Shown in pieces: positions 13,532 to 27,104 of a stretch of DNA of 64,000 bases. Below the pieces are notes generated by a model. It was not told where the DNA came from. It was given only the letters and a program-made list of their open reading frames with translations, and ran no database searches. The stretch covers positions 12,908,517-12,972,516 of the forward strand of contig OX030957.1 in the NCBI GenBank assembly GCA_943735955.1. Direction: 5' to 3'. Within the stretch, counting starts at the first letter, position 1; each line of letters begins with the position of its first letter. The translations under genes and the position numbers were made by a program. The DNA is from Piscicola geometra (Eukaryota; Annelida; Clitellata; Hirudinida; Piscicolidae).

Positions 13532-15341
13532 TGCTACACCACTACCATCATCACCATCACCTGCAGAAGTGGATGCTTGTTTGTACAACCGCACCCGAGA
13601 ACAGTCTGCTCCAGGCTGTGGCTCTTACGGCACGTGCAAGGATGGTCTGAACAGCACATCTCCTGGCACTTTCCGTTGCGATTGCATCGCTGGCTTTAAA
13701 GGAACTCTCTGCGAGCAAAGTGAGCCATTTTGTTTCAACAAAACACTTAAAACGGGGGTGGTGAGCGGGGATGGCTTAGATGGTAGACGTCGGACCTGCA
13801 ACGTAAAGCTTGTCAGTTCGAGTCCCTGACGAGCAACCGTGAGCTATCATATGCCTATTGTATATGATGTGGAGTTTGCGACGGATGCATTGAGAGGTGT
13901 GTACGTCGTGTGAGTGGCGTCTGTCAGACTGTGAGTAATAAAGACCACACAAAAATAAACAAATACAAAATAAATATAAATTGGAAATAAACACTTAAAA
14001 AGAGCATCTAAAACACACACAGACATAGATGACTGCCTTAATAATGACTGCGAGCCTGGGGGCACGGCACAGTGTGAGGACCTGATCAATAGCTTCCGAT
14101 GCAGGTGTAAGCCCGGCTACTCGGGAGCCCGTTGTAACTACTTAGGTGAGTCGCATGCAGTGGTTGTTGTAGTTGCTGCTGCTGCTTTTCTTCTTGTCTA
14201 TGTAGGTCATTTAGTCGTGCAAAAAGAGATTTTTCTGCCTTTTAATTTGCGCCCGCTCGGTGATAATAATGATAATAATGATGATGATGATGATAATGAG
14301 GATAATTATTGTCTTTGTGTTTTCATCTTTTGAGTTTTTGTATGCTTATTTTGTGGAAAAATACACAACACATAAAACTAAACTAATATATTTTTTTCAG
14401 TGGCAGGAGCAATTGCAGGTAGTATTACATGCTTTAAAATTATCTTATCGAGTGTAACAATAAAAATAAGGAATAAATATTAATGATTATTAAATAATAA
14501 AAATATTAATAAATAATAGTTTCACTAATAAGCATTTATAGTGAATTAATAGGAAGTTCATTTTTCACCACGCCTCTTCTTTTCCTTTCAAGTGACCACA
14601 AGTGCTGTTACAAACACGACTTTTACAGGTTTCCTCGCAGTTCATTTCTGAGATATTTCTTATTTCAGGCTTCTTCATCGTTTAATTTGTTTCTCATCTT
14701 GCACACAACCCCATCTTCATCAACATCAACACAACTACCAATAATCAGCATCCTCCTCTTTCTCATCATCATCGTCATCATCATCATCATTATCCTTCTC
14801 ACCACCATCATCATCATCACCGCTCATCATGCACACAACTTCATCAACCCCACAGCTGTCACCATAAACATCACAACTGTTGCCACCCCCAAAGACAACA
14901 TGACGATCCAGGAGAAATGTTAGTGTTTGGTGGCTTAGAGGAAATTTGTCGTTTTATCTTTGTCTCCTACAAAGTGTAATACATATTTTGATTCAATGTC
15001 AATGATGAATTTCAAGAATATCGTCTGCTTTTGTGACTTTAGTTTGCTGATTTGGATCTCTTAACTCCACTACTGACACACTAAAACACAATTTATGTAC
15101 CAATTTCCTATTAAAAAACCATTCTACTAAACAACCACTCTACCATAATTCAAATGTATAATCAATCTCACACTACCACCATCTCCAATGCTACAAAATC
15201 CGTTACTTCTACCATCAACCTTCGACAGCTATCCAAGTAACGGCGATCACCCTGCCCATCATCTTCACCTCCCTCTCGCTCACCTCTGTAGCCGTTATTT
15301 TTGGAACTGAAATCTTCCAAGCGATCTTTGGCGTGAACTAA
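1..15341 (+). CDS. MUC4-like membrane mucin: Thr-rich/NIDO/AMOP/VWD/EGF/TM (29 exons seen, 5' partial)
   Basis: Spliced model built from GT..AG junctions whose phases all agree. Exons: (102)-3861, 4002-4135, 4224-4565, 4653-4761, 4896-5006, 5182-5432, 5581-5845, 6018-6141, 6373-6494, 6672-6809, 6956-7042, 7305-7415, 7808-7939, 8258-8398, 8527-8749, 8865-9037, 9140-9222, 9416-9518, 9719-9847, 10302-10424, 10634-10735, 10880-11014, 13112-13360, 13567-13719, 14023-14145, 14401-14418, 14593-14628, 14856-14918, 15229-15341 (stop TAA). Exons after the first encode 1297 residues; the Thr-rich exon adds at least 1250. The domain order matches the family of vertebrate MUC4 and its invertebrate relatives: a large O-glycosylated surface mucin anchored by one C-terminal helix. 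Most junctions are phase 1, as usual for shuffled extracellular modules. The signal peptide and start lie upstream of the window. The exact vertebrate orthologue cannot be fixed from sequence alone. Confidence 0.88.
102..3861 (+). CDS. Mucin (PTS) exon: Thr-rich tandem repeats
   Basis: Open on the plus strand in one frame (codons start at positions divisible by 3) from 102 to the phase-1 donor after 3861. Nearly every residue is Thr, with Ala/Asn/Ile spacers. The dominant unit is 27 bp encoding NTATTTTTT, with shorter variants. A non-repetitive cassette (Leu-Ser-Thr-Thr-Gly then Tyr-Thr-Ala, ending Ile-Asp) recurs near 840-930, 2030-2125 and 3295-3385, so the exon is built from duplicated blocks of about 1.2 kb. 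It should be densely O-glycosylated. The long Val-rich frames on the other strand are only its antisense image. Positions 1-98 are also Thr-rich but sit in another frame (see findings). Confidence 0.85.
985..3290 (+). repeat. 27-bp coding minisatellite of the mucin domain
   Basis: Imperfect tandem 27-mers (AATACTGCAACTACC followed by a run of ACN codons) fill this interval. They are interrupted by units ending in an ACTCCAACT (Thr-Pro-Thr) variant and by one copy of the unique cassette near 2030-2125. The unit length is a multiple of three, so copy number can vary without shifting the frame. Confidence 0.85.
4002..5225 (+). CDS. NIDO domain exons of the mucin
   Basis: Exons 4002-4135, 4224-4565, 4653-4761, 4896-5006 and the start of 5182-5432 encode a NIDO domain. 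Visible landmarks are the opening F-P-F-G, V-S-E-N-G-Y-L-T-F, the central I-I-A-P-F-W-S-N-I-D, N-N-F-Q-L-I-L-T-F-D, and the closing G-R-A-G-V-W-I-F. NIDO is an extracellular module of nidogen, MUC4, alpha-tectorin and SUSD2. The exon 4224 acceptor is set by the frame: the AG at 4200 would put a TGA in frame, whereas AG at 4222-4223 joins V-F to V-S-E-N-G. The donor at 4566 is a weak GTTGCT, chosen because it joins L-E to R-N-N-F in phase 0. Confidence 0.88.
5182..5845 (+). CDS. AMOP domain exons of the mucin
   Basis: Exons 5182-5432 and 5581-5845 give an AMOP domain directly after NIDO, as in MUC4 and SUSD2. Landmarks are Y-K-C-F-E-W, P-A-C-P-C-T with W-Q-A-I-Q-D, Q-C-C-Y, R-W-C-C-Q-E and a final C-F-F-Y-T-P-P-R. 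The Cys spacing is that expected of the adhesion-associated AMOP fold. The second exon is unusually aromatic (several Trp and Phe in the first 30 residues). Its phase-1 end joins the VWD exon in frame. Confidence 0.88.
6018..8749 (+). CDS. VWD domain and following Cys-rich exons of the mucin
   Basis: Exons 6018-6141, 6373-6494, 6672-6809, 6956-7042, 7305-7415, 7808-7939, 8258-8398 and 8527-8749. The first opens with F-G-D-P-H-I-R-T-L-D-G, Y-T-F-N-G and G-E-Y, the canonical VWD start. G-L-Y-G-I-F-D-G with N-D-L and N-R-T mark the middle, and W-Q-L-T-A-S-E-S-F-F-W-Y the end. The following exon has C-L-Y-D-I-C-A-T-A-D, as in MUC4-type proteins. GDPH (6029-6040) is the known autoproteolysis site of MUC4/MUC2-type VWD domains. 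Introns contain a SINE fragment (6142-6372) and a long CA tract (7940-8257). Confidence 0.87.
6250..6345 (+). mobile_element. tRNA-SINE 3' fragment in mucin intron
   Basis: The tail half (CGGCGCATAAGGATCATGG ... GTGAACGATATAGACTAAA) matches the 3' part of the full SINE at 25806-26046. The tRNA-like head is missing, so this copy is 5'-truncated. Confidence 0.7.
8031..8256. repeat. (CA)n microsatellite abutting a 3' splice site
   Basis: About 225 bp of nearly pure CA with CAAA/CATA interruptions. It ends in CATACAG, which is the acceptor of exon 8258-8398. Confidence 0.95.
8865..14145 (+). CDS. EGF-like module exons of the mucin
   Basis: 8865-9222 and 9416-9518 form a Cys-rich MUC4-type section (C-P-C-S-A-N-G-V-C-Q-W; C-G-C-V-N-G). 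Calcium-binding EGF modules follow at 9719-9847 (D-V-N-E-C), 10302-10424 (D-V-D-E-C), 10880-11014 running into the next exon (D-L-N-E-C) and in 13112-13360 (D-T-D-E-C). Plain EGF modules lie at 10634-10735, in the first half of 13112-13360, at 13567-13719 and at 14023-14145 (I-D-D-C ... C-K-P-G-Y-S-G). Almost every module is one phase-1/phase-1 exon, so any can be duplicated or skipped without a frame change. The intron 11015-13111 is almost entirely simple repeat. Confidence 0.87.
9848..10006. repeat. (GT)n microsatellite beginning at a 5' splice site
   Basis: The GT run starts on the donor dinucleotide of exon 9719-9847 and continues with TATG/GCGT interruptions. A TCATC-rich pyrimidine tract (about 10070-10290) fills most of the rest of the intron up to the acceptor of exon 10302. 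Confidence 0.93.
10425..10600. repeat. GGATG-rich intron with a 15-17 bp G run
   Basis: Degenerate GGATGG/GGTGGATGG repeats with a long poly-G run near 10502-10517, inside the intron between two EGF exons. The strand asymmetry could favour G-quadruplex formation on the coding strand. Confidence 0.85.
11205..13075. repeat. 1.9-kb TATTG/TATTT pentanucleotide array filling an intron
   Basis: The array is made of 5-bp words ATTGT and ATTTT. From about 11690 to 12600 the dominant higher-order unit is 15 bp (ATTGTATTGTATTTT). From about 12650 to 13050 it becomes a very regular 20-mer (ATTTTATTGTTTTGTATTGT). It occupies nearly all of the intron between exons 10880-11014 and 13112-13360. Long apparent reading frames inside it are by-products of the five-base period. 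Confidence 0.95.
13753..13988 (+). mobile_element. tRNA-derived SINE with 12-bp target-site duplication
   Basis: The head has a pol III A box (TGGCTTAGATGGTAGACG) and B box (GTTCGAGTCC). The body ends CTGTCAGACTGTGAGTAATAAAG with an A-rich tail. It is flanked by a perfect 12-bp repeat AAACACTTAAAA at 13741-13752 and 13989-14000. It lies in the intron between two EGF exons and is the same family as 25806-26046. Confidence 0.85.
14401..15341 (+). CDS. Juxtamembrane stalk microexons and C-terminal transmembrane helix of the mucin
   Basis: Three very small in-phase exons (14401-14418, 18 nt; 14593-14628, 36 nt; 14856-14918, 63 nt) encode a V/A/T-rich stalk with several N-x-T sites (N-T-T, N-I-T, N-M-T). 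The last exon, 15229-15341, encodes a hydrophobic helix (about I-T-L-P-I-I-F-T-S-L-S-L-T-S-V-A-V-I-F-G), a short tail ending F-G-V-N, then TAA. The protein is therefore a type I membrane protein with almost no cytoplasmic region. The microexons rest on splice sites and phase only. An alternative transcript that skips them would stay in frame. Confidence 0.78.
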
Positions 15342-16286
15342 GGGGAATTTCATTTTCTTTTTTTAGCTTTCTCCATGAACACAATTTGTGCAAATATATA
15401 TTTATTAATAATAATACTTAAATATTAACGGAAATTTCAAATTATGTGAAGTTATACTCATACTAGTTTTCTTCAATAATACAATCATTCTTTAAATACT
15501 TGATAATGAGAAAAGTTGATTTTTTAAAATATTAAACTTGTTAATTATAATAACTAAATTGTTAATTAAAAATATAAAAATAATCTAATTATATATATAT
15601 ATATATTTAATATATTATCATTAATGAAAATGTTTAATTTATTAATGCAACTTTTAAGGTCCTACTTGATTTTTCTGGTTATAAAATATGTGTTTGTTGT
15701 ATAGAGTAGAGCTACTCGGGTAGATATTGCAATCATTAATTTCCTTGCACAAACATTTTGTCTTTGAAATTATTAACTGACTTTCAATATCTTAAGCTCA
15801 ACTCAACAGAGATGAAATTTCAAATGAGAACCCTAAGCAACCCTCCATCTCACCCAGCAAAGATCAGTGAAGCTTCTTGCTCAGTTTTTTTCATTCCAGC
15901 AATCAATATTCCAATTAAAGTCTTATTTTGCCGTTCAAAGTTCATAAATGCAATATTTTTGCATCCACCTGACTATCAAGCACCACCCCCAATGTCCGTT
16001 CACATCACTTTAATTCGAAATCTTTTGAGTTTCCATGATTCATATCCGTGCCTTTTTGTCTTCCCCATTGAACTATGAACAAAAGTAGATTTCTAACCAT
16101 TATCTTAACTTACTTTTAGCAAAGGTATTTGTACTTTACTATTGATAATTTCTCGATTTGATTTATGTTTGGTCTGATTTTTATCAATTCATTTTGAGTA
16201 GAGAATTCGAATAAAGTTTATCCGCATTGTTTTTCTTCTTCTTATTTTCTTCTTATTCTCTCTTCGCGCCATCAAGTGTCTCGTTC
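15342..16286. other. Intergenic AT-rich DNA after the mucin gene
   Basis: No convincing exon. Short frames lack splice context or domain features. No clear AATAAA was seen close to the mucin stop. Confidence 0.6.
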
Positions 16287-16891
16287 GGGATACTTTGGAA
16301 ATCGTACTCGGAAGCATAGACATAGCAATATAAAAACAGCTGATGGCAATATTTATTTATTTCTTGAATCAGCTGATTGTTGGTTTCTAACAATAACAAA
16401 AAGCGGCCATGTTATTTTAGATTTCGGCAAACTATCTGAGGCGAGATATATCGTAAAATGAACAATAAATGAGGCTTCTTTACTTCTTTTACGAATAATT
16501 TTTTGAGTAATTATTAATAATTTTACTCAGTAATGTCAGATCTGGTATATATTTCGGCAAACTATCTGAGGCGAGTAATATCGTTAAATGAACAATAAAT
16601 AAAGCTTCTTTACTTCTTTTATGAATACTTTTTTGAGTAATTAATAATAATTTTACTCAGTAATGTCAAATCTGTTCACATTGAAATTAAAATTATTCAC
16701 ATAAAAACAGGTCAAAAGATCTGCGTGGTTTTTAACTCTTTAGAAAAAAATCTTATTAATTTAAAGTATTTTATTTTGCGTGTTAGCTATACCGTTTTAT
16801 AACCATACAGCGATTTAAACATAGAAAATTTGTCTATGTCAATCGTTAATCTCATTTGCATAAATTATGAGTACGATTTCCAAAGTAAACC
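16287..16891. mobile_element. Non-autonomous DNA transposon, Mutator-like (TIR, 9-bp TSD)
   Basis: A 19-bp perfect inverted repeat (TACTTTGGAAATCGTACTC at 16291-16309, its complement at 16869-16887) lies inside a less perfect GG.. end. A 9-bp direct repeat GTCTCGTTC flanks it at 16278-16286 and 16892-16900. A 9-bp target duplication with G-starting ends suggests a Mutator-type element. There is no transposase frame. Inside, a block of about 110 bp is tandemly duplicated (about 16420-16535 and 16550-16670). Confidence 0.75.
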
Positions 16892-17221
16892 GTCTCGTTC
16901 AAATACAAGCAAGAACGCACCTCAACAAAATCTTTAATGACAACTCTAAAAATATAAACATAAATTAAATAGAAGAAGTTCAATGCAGAGCGACCAAGTC
17001 AACTCAGACGTTTTCTAGAGTTTTCCCTGTGGTGACTGCTACTGGCAACTGATCTCTGAGTCTGAAACTTTTGGGCACCACAAAAGAACTTCCAACCAAT
17101 GTCCTCCAATCCTCTAGGTTTTCTGATTGCCATTCATCTCAAACCTTCTTTATTTATCCTACGTGGTACCCCCTTCGTTTTTTTGCCTGCCCTTTTTTTC
17201 GTTTTCCCTGAAGAGCGTGAG

Positions 17222-18735
17222 GATGCTCTCGCTTGTAGACCCCCGCCTTCATACAAACATATACTCATATAGTTTGATTGGCCCAGCGTTGATTAGTATG
17301 CATGCATTTGATTAGTCCACCAAACATAAAATGCACATACACACAAGCACACATCCATAACAATTATTGAAGACAAGTTTCCAATGTTTAAATAGCTGTG
17401 TGGTAATGCTAATAGGCAAAATAAAATAATTTATATTTTGCCTATGACATTTAGTGCTCTGACCAATATTATGCAACAACTTTTTTATTGAAAAATTTCA
17501 CATAATATCTTTTAATTTATTAAAAATGTTTTACTAGTAATATGGTGAAAAATATCTTATAAATTTAAAATATTCTATTTTACCAATTATTAAGTATTTC
17601 ACGTAAAACTTAATTTTTAAAAGTTTAAACTTAATTGAAGGTAATAAAAACCTATTATTAAGTATTTCACGTAAAAGATAGTGCATCAATTGTTTTTATT
17701 CTCGAAAACCATCCCACTGAGAGAGTATGTTCCTTCCTTATTGAATAAGGCTTATTCATTGTCACTCATTCAACAACAACAAAATACAAAGGTCTAGAAG
17801 AGATTTGAGCTAAAGAAAACCAAGCACATTCCATGTGCACCAGCAGAAGCAAAAGAGATCAGTCAAGAGAATGGAGCAGCCTATGGCCTGTTGGGTTTTG
17901 AAGTGACTTGCCCACTAACAGTGAAATAGGTTTTTTTTCAACATTATGACACTGTTCTATAATATTTTCAAACCCATTATCAACTTAATTTAACCACCTA
18001 TTTTTTATCATGGTAGCTGACATTGATAAAAAGATTTAAAATAAAACATGTCAGGACTATCCAAGAAGAAATATTCTGACTGCTGATAGGCAAAAGAAAA
18101 TACTTTAAAATTATGAAACATCTACCCACGTTTTATTAGTAAAACATGCTGATGACTTTTAGTCCTCTGACCAATATTATGCCAACATTTTTTTAGTGAA
18201 CAATTTCACAATATTTTTACATTTTTAACATATCGAGTTTAATAAAGTGGTAAAAACTTAATTTGTAAACGACTGTGAACAGATTTGAATTTGTTAAAGC
18301 TGCAAAGGATATGCTGCAAATTAGACTCTAATTATTAGAGCAATAAATCATTTCGATGAAATTTTTTCGACTTTGATTGTTTCTATCTTTTTCATTCAGG
18401 TCATAATAATATTCTAGAAGTAAATAAGCCATAATTCTTGTTCATTTTACGATATATCTCGTATCAAATAGTTGCCGAAAGATAAAAAAAAATGGCCGCC
18501 TTTATTTATCATTATTTTCATGTCTTACATACATCAGCTGATATTAGTAAATAAACAGTGCCGTTAGCTATAAAATGTTAATCTTAAAGCTGCGTAATAT
18601 ATGTTTTAGTCATGTTTTTACACACGTAGTGACCAATCAAAGTCATGCATATATTAACGCTCGGCCAATCAAACTACTTATAAATGTATGGGTATATGTT
18701 TGTATGAAGGCGGGGGTCTCCAAGCGAGAACAACC
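17222..18735. mobile_element. Non-autonomous DNA transposon with ~100-bp inverted repeats and 9-bp TSD
   Basis: The left end (TGCTCTCGCTTGTAGACCCC...) and right end are inverted copies over about 100 bp (17222-17320 against 18630-18735). Both include the CCCCCGCCTTCATACAAAC segment. A perfect 9-bp repeat GAGCGTGAG flanks it at 17213-17221 and 18736-18744. Two internal direct repeats start near 17450 and 18160 (CTCTGACCAATATTATGC). An inverted match to the neighbouring element lies near 18420-18480, so the two belong to related families. No transposase is present. Confidence 0.8.
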
Positions 18736-18744
18736 GAGCGTGAG

Positions 18745-19069
18745 ACACAAATACTATATCAGTTTCCGTTTTGGCAAACACTTATCCCAACGTCGCAAAA
18801 ATATTTGTTAAAGCTTTCACATTTCTCATGATTTTTACAGAGGTCGAAAATGTGCGTTGCTTAAACCCCTTAACCACTTTAAATTATTTAGTTTTTCTTT
18901 CGAAAATGCTTTCGTATCGGATTTTGATAGATGACATACCCAAAAGAAATTCATTCATATTATATTTCCAGTCAATTCAAATAATCACCTTAACATTTAA
19001 CTAATAATTCTTTTGTGGAATATTCACAGAATTAAAAAAATAATTCTAAAAAGAATAAAAATGAAAAAT
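18745..19069. other. Spacer downstream of DIMT1
   Basis: AT-rich, no gene seen. It lies 3' of the minus-strand DIMT1 stop and should contain its 3' UTR. Confidence 0.5.
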
Positions 19070-23818
<4,749 letters not shown>

Positions 23819-24545
23819 AATTGTTTTTAATTGTATATCAAATTTTTTTATAATTTGTAGTTTATAAAAAAATGAATCAAGTGAAAACAATATTTTAAAA
23901 CTAAATATTTAACAAATTTCGAAATAATATAAATATAGTTTTGAGTGAATCCTATTAAACATGCATAAACGATAATAAAGAATTCTATTATAATAATAAA
24001 GAATAATAGTATTATTTATTCACTTTATTCAATATTTTTTTAAATATAAAATTTTTAAAATTTAAAAAAATGAAAAAATGTTTTGCAAGTTTTTATAAAA
24101 TTAATAGATTTCTTTGGTCAAACATCTGTGTTTTTCCCTTTACATGTTTTTCCATTTAATCTGTTTGTTTGTAAATCTAAAATTACGATTTAATTGACAA
24201 ATTTATAATTTTTATGTGTTTTTTAAATAATTAATTTTTGATTAAAAAAACAAAATTTATTTGATTCAAGCTTTAAATTTTAAGGTTAATCTCAAACACA
24301 AGTTCTAATCAACTTTAATTATTAAAGTTTAATTATCAAATTTTAATATCAATAATAAGCCTGATATTATTTTCAAAAATTTTCACATTTAAATTCAATT
24401 AACTGAAAACTTAAATTTTTCAACATTTCGTTGGTATCTCAGGTGGGTAGAAATATCTTACTTTCTCCACCCCCAAATTTTTTTTCATATTTTCTTGAAT
24501 ACTTTTTTTCAAAATATTTTTTGAATTTTCAGAATCCGCGCAGTA
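23819..24545. promoter_or_regulatory. Shared upstream region between divergent DIMT1 and PRELID1
   Basis: 727 bp separate the two start codons. The segment is strongly AT-rich with no exon seen and must hold both 5' UTRs and probably a bidirectional promoter. No specific motif was recognised. Confidence 0.45.
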
Positions 24546-26662
24546 ATGAAGTACTTCTCAACTTTGAACCAACATTCTTTTTCATGGGAACAAATATGTC
24601 AAGGGTTCTGGCAACGATATCCAAACCCTTACAGGTGCTGATTGCTCTTCAAAATTTATTTCCATCTTAGCATTATATTCATTGACACATCAAATTAAGT
24701 ATTTAAAAATAATAAACCAAATAAACCTCATCCATATTAACCAAGTGTCAATCACTATCAGTAGTTTCGTAGCCAATAGTCTCACCATCGACCCTCACCA
24801 TTCCATCCGCCACCAACAACACAGCACTCATGTTCTGAGCGACGACATCATAAGTCGGACCTTAAAGAAGGGCAAACTCTTCACCAAACGACTGATCATC
24901 AAGACCAACAACCTGCCTAAGTGGGGCGAGAGGTTGCTTGCTTGCTTTGGGGACGCAATAAGAGCCTTTTATATTATTATATTATATTTTATAAGATATA
25001 ACAATAATTTTCAAAATAATAATAATATTTCAAAATAATAATAATATTTCAAAATAATAATAATATTTCAAAATAATAATAATATTTCAAAAAAGTAATA
25101 ATATTTCAAAATAATAATAATATTTCAAAATAATAATAATATTTCAAAAAAATAATAATATTTCAAAATAATAATAATATTTCAAAAAAAATAATAATAT
25201 TTCCAAAAAAATAATAATATTTCAAAATAATAATAATATTTCAAAATAATAATAATATTTCAAAATAATAATAATATTTCAAAAAAATAATAATATTTCA
25301 AAATAATAATAATATTTCAAAAAAAATAATAATATTTCAAAAAAAATAATAATATTTCAAAATAATAATAATATTTCAAAATAATAATAATATTTCAAAA
25401 AAATAATAATATTTCAAAATAATAATAATATTTCAAAAAAAATAATAATATTTCAAAAAAAATAATAATATTTCAAAATAATAATAATATTTCAAAATAA
25501 TAATAATATTTCAAAAAAATAATAATATTTCAAAATAATAATAATATTTCAAAAAAAATAATAATATTTCAAAAAAAATAATAATATTTCAAAATAATAA
25601 TAATATTTCAAAATAATAATAATATTTAAAAAAAAATAATAATATTTCAAAAAAAATAATAATATTTCAAAAAAATAATAATATTTCAAAAAAATAATAA
25701 TATTTCAAAAAAAATAATAATATTTCAAAATAATAATAATATTACAAAATAATAATTTTATTTCAAAACAATAATAATTGTTGATAATAATAATAAGGCC
25801 TCTTCATATTTTTTTTTGGTTTATATCGTTCACAGCCTGACAGACGCATGCCATTTTACAATGGTTCTGAGAACCATGGTTCTTATGCGCCAAGGCGCCA
25901 CTCCACACGACGTACAAATCTTTCAATGCATACGTCTCAAACACCGCATCATATACACTAGGTATATGATAGTTCACGGTTGCTTCCAAGGATTCGAACT
26001 GGCAACCTTTAAGTTGCAAGTCCGACGTCTACCAACTAAGCCATCTCCTCTTCCCAAATAATTATATTATATTTATTATAGAGCATACACAGCAAATGAC
26101 ACTGGTGGATAATATCTACATTATCACCCAGATTCGTTCCAGGTCCTCGGAATGTGTGTTTGGTAGAGGAGTCAGTGGTCGATCTGGAGGACAGGAGCTT
26201 AACGACGTACACAAGAAATGTCGGATACACATCTGTCTTGGTGCGAGCTTCCTTCATTGGCTTTGCACCTTTCATAAATTATTGAATATAAATATTTATT
26301 TATTTTATAAATGAATCCCTCAATTTAATTATTCTATCCATTGTAAACAGACTGTTGAAGAGAAGTGCGTCTACAAACCAGCCACAGCCACAACCGGCGA
26401 CTCACCAACCACCACAGCCACAGCAGCCACAACCACTTGCGAACGCAGTGCTTTCATTGAATGCAAGCTTCGTGGCATCTCTTCTACCATTCAACGATTT
26501 GCTCTGGAGAGGTATAAGAGAAACATCATCAAGTCTACCAAAGGATTTGAAGTGGTTCTACGTGGCATGTACGGTGGAGTGGATGGCCGCAGTAGCCACA
26601 AGTTAAGAAGCGCCTCAGAAACTGCCAAGAAAATTGCTTCGTCAATCATCGTCCTCAATTGA
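24546..26662 (+). CDS. PRELID1: PRELI/MSF1 domain phosphatidic-acid transfer protein, PRELID1-like, complete
   Basis: Exons 24546-24634, 24825-24932, 26132-26240 and 26351-26662 (TGA). The total is 618 nt, 205 residues, with consistent phases. The N-terminus M-K-Y-F, then F-W-Q-R-Y-P-N-P-Y-S, L-I-I-K-T-N-N-L-P-K-W-G-E-R, V-E-E-S-V-V-D and T-Y-T-R-N-V-G are characteristic of PRELID1/Ups1. In this family the protein works with TRIAP1/Mdm35 in the mitochondrial intermembrane space to carry phosphatidic acid to the inner membrane for cardiolipin synthesis. A Thr/Ala-rich low-complexity stretch, not typical of the family, sits after C-V-Y-K-P at the start of exon 4. Exon 2 and 3 acceptors were set by frame, because nearer or later AGs break it. 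The long third-exon acceptor intron carries a satellite and a SINE. Confidence 0.92.
25014..25790. repeat. AT-rich satellite (CAAAATAATAATAATATTT) in PRELID1 intron
   Basis: About 40 tandem units of 17-20 bp, each TTTC + A-run + TAATAATAT. Two unit types alternate (A4-TAATAATAAT and A6-8-TAATAAT) in an order that itself repeats several times (for example around 25200-25330, 25330-25450 and 25450-25570), so a higher-order repeat of about 110-130 bp is visible. Confidence 0.92.
25806..26046 (-). mobile_element. Full-length tRNA-derived SINE
   Basis: On the minus strand the head reads GATGGCTTAGTTGGTAGACG (A box) and AGTTCGAATCC (B box), followed by the same body as the SINE at 13753-13988 and a tail CTGTCAGGCTGTGAACGATA plus an A run. 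A short CCTCTTC repeat at 25799-25805 and 26047-26053 may be its target duplication. It lies in PRELID1 intron 2. Confidence 0.85.
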
Positions 26663-27104
26663 CTTTGTGTGGTTTTTTGGGTGTTTTAGTGGTGTGGTGT
26701 GTGAAACCTGGAAAGTAGATTCATTGTGGGTGGATTACTTTAAAAAATTCATAAGTAGTGATATTTAAGGATAGATAAATTAACTAAGCAGTAATCTAAA
26801 TACTTTACTGTATTTTTAGGAGTGAAAATTAAAAATTGTGCTGAAAATGGTTAATATTTGAAACGTTATTACAATCACTTCACTGCAAATGTTTTTACAA
26901 AAATCACTTATACTTTTAAAAAAATTTCTAGTTCACTTGTAACATTTTTTTGCAATAAAATAGAAGAGACCAATGGCTTGAAAGAATACAAAAATTTGTG
27001 TTCTTTGTTTGATTTTATCGTTAGTATCGTGTTAGCAGTTTTTAAGTTTTCAGCCAAAATGGTTAGGCGAATCGCATCAAATAATTATCTTATATGTGAA
27101 TAAA
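26663..27104. promoter_or_regulatory. PRELID1 3' region and LTV1 upstream region
   Basis: About 440 bp between the PRELID1 stop and the LTV1 coding start on the same strand. AATAAA-like words occur near 26956 and 27100. No exon is recognised. Confidence 0.4.

Noticed and set aside
26858..27103. Plus-strand 81-codon frame before LTV1
   Set aside because: AT-rich composition, no domain, overlaps the expected LTV1 5' UTR.
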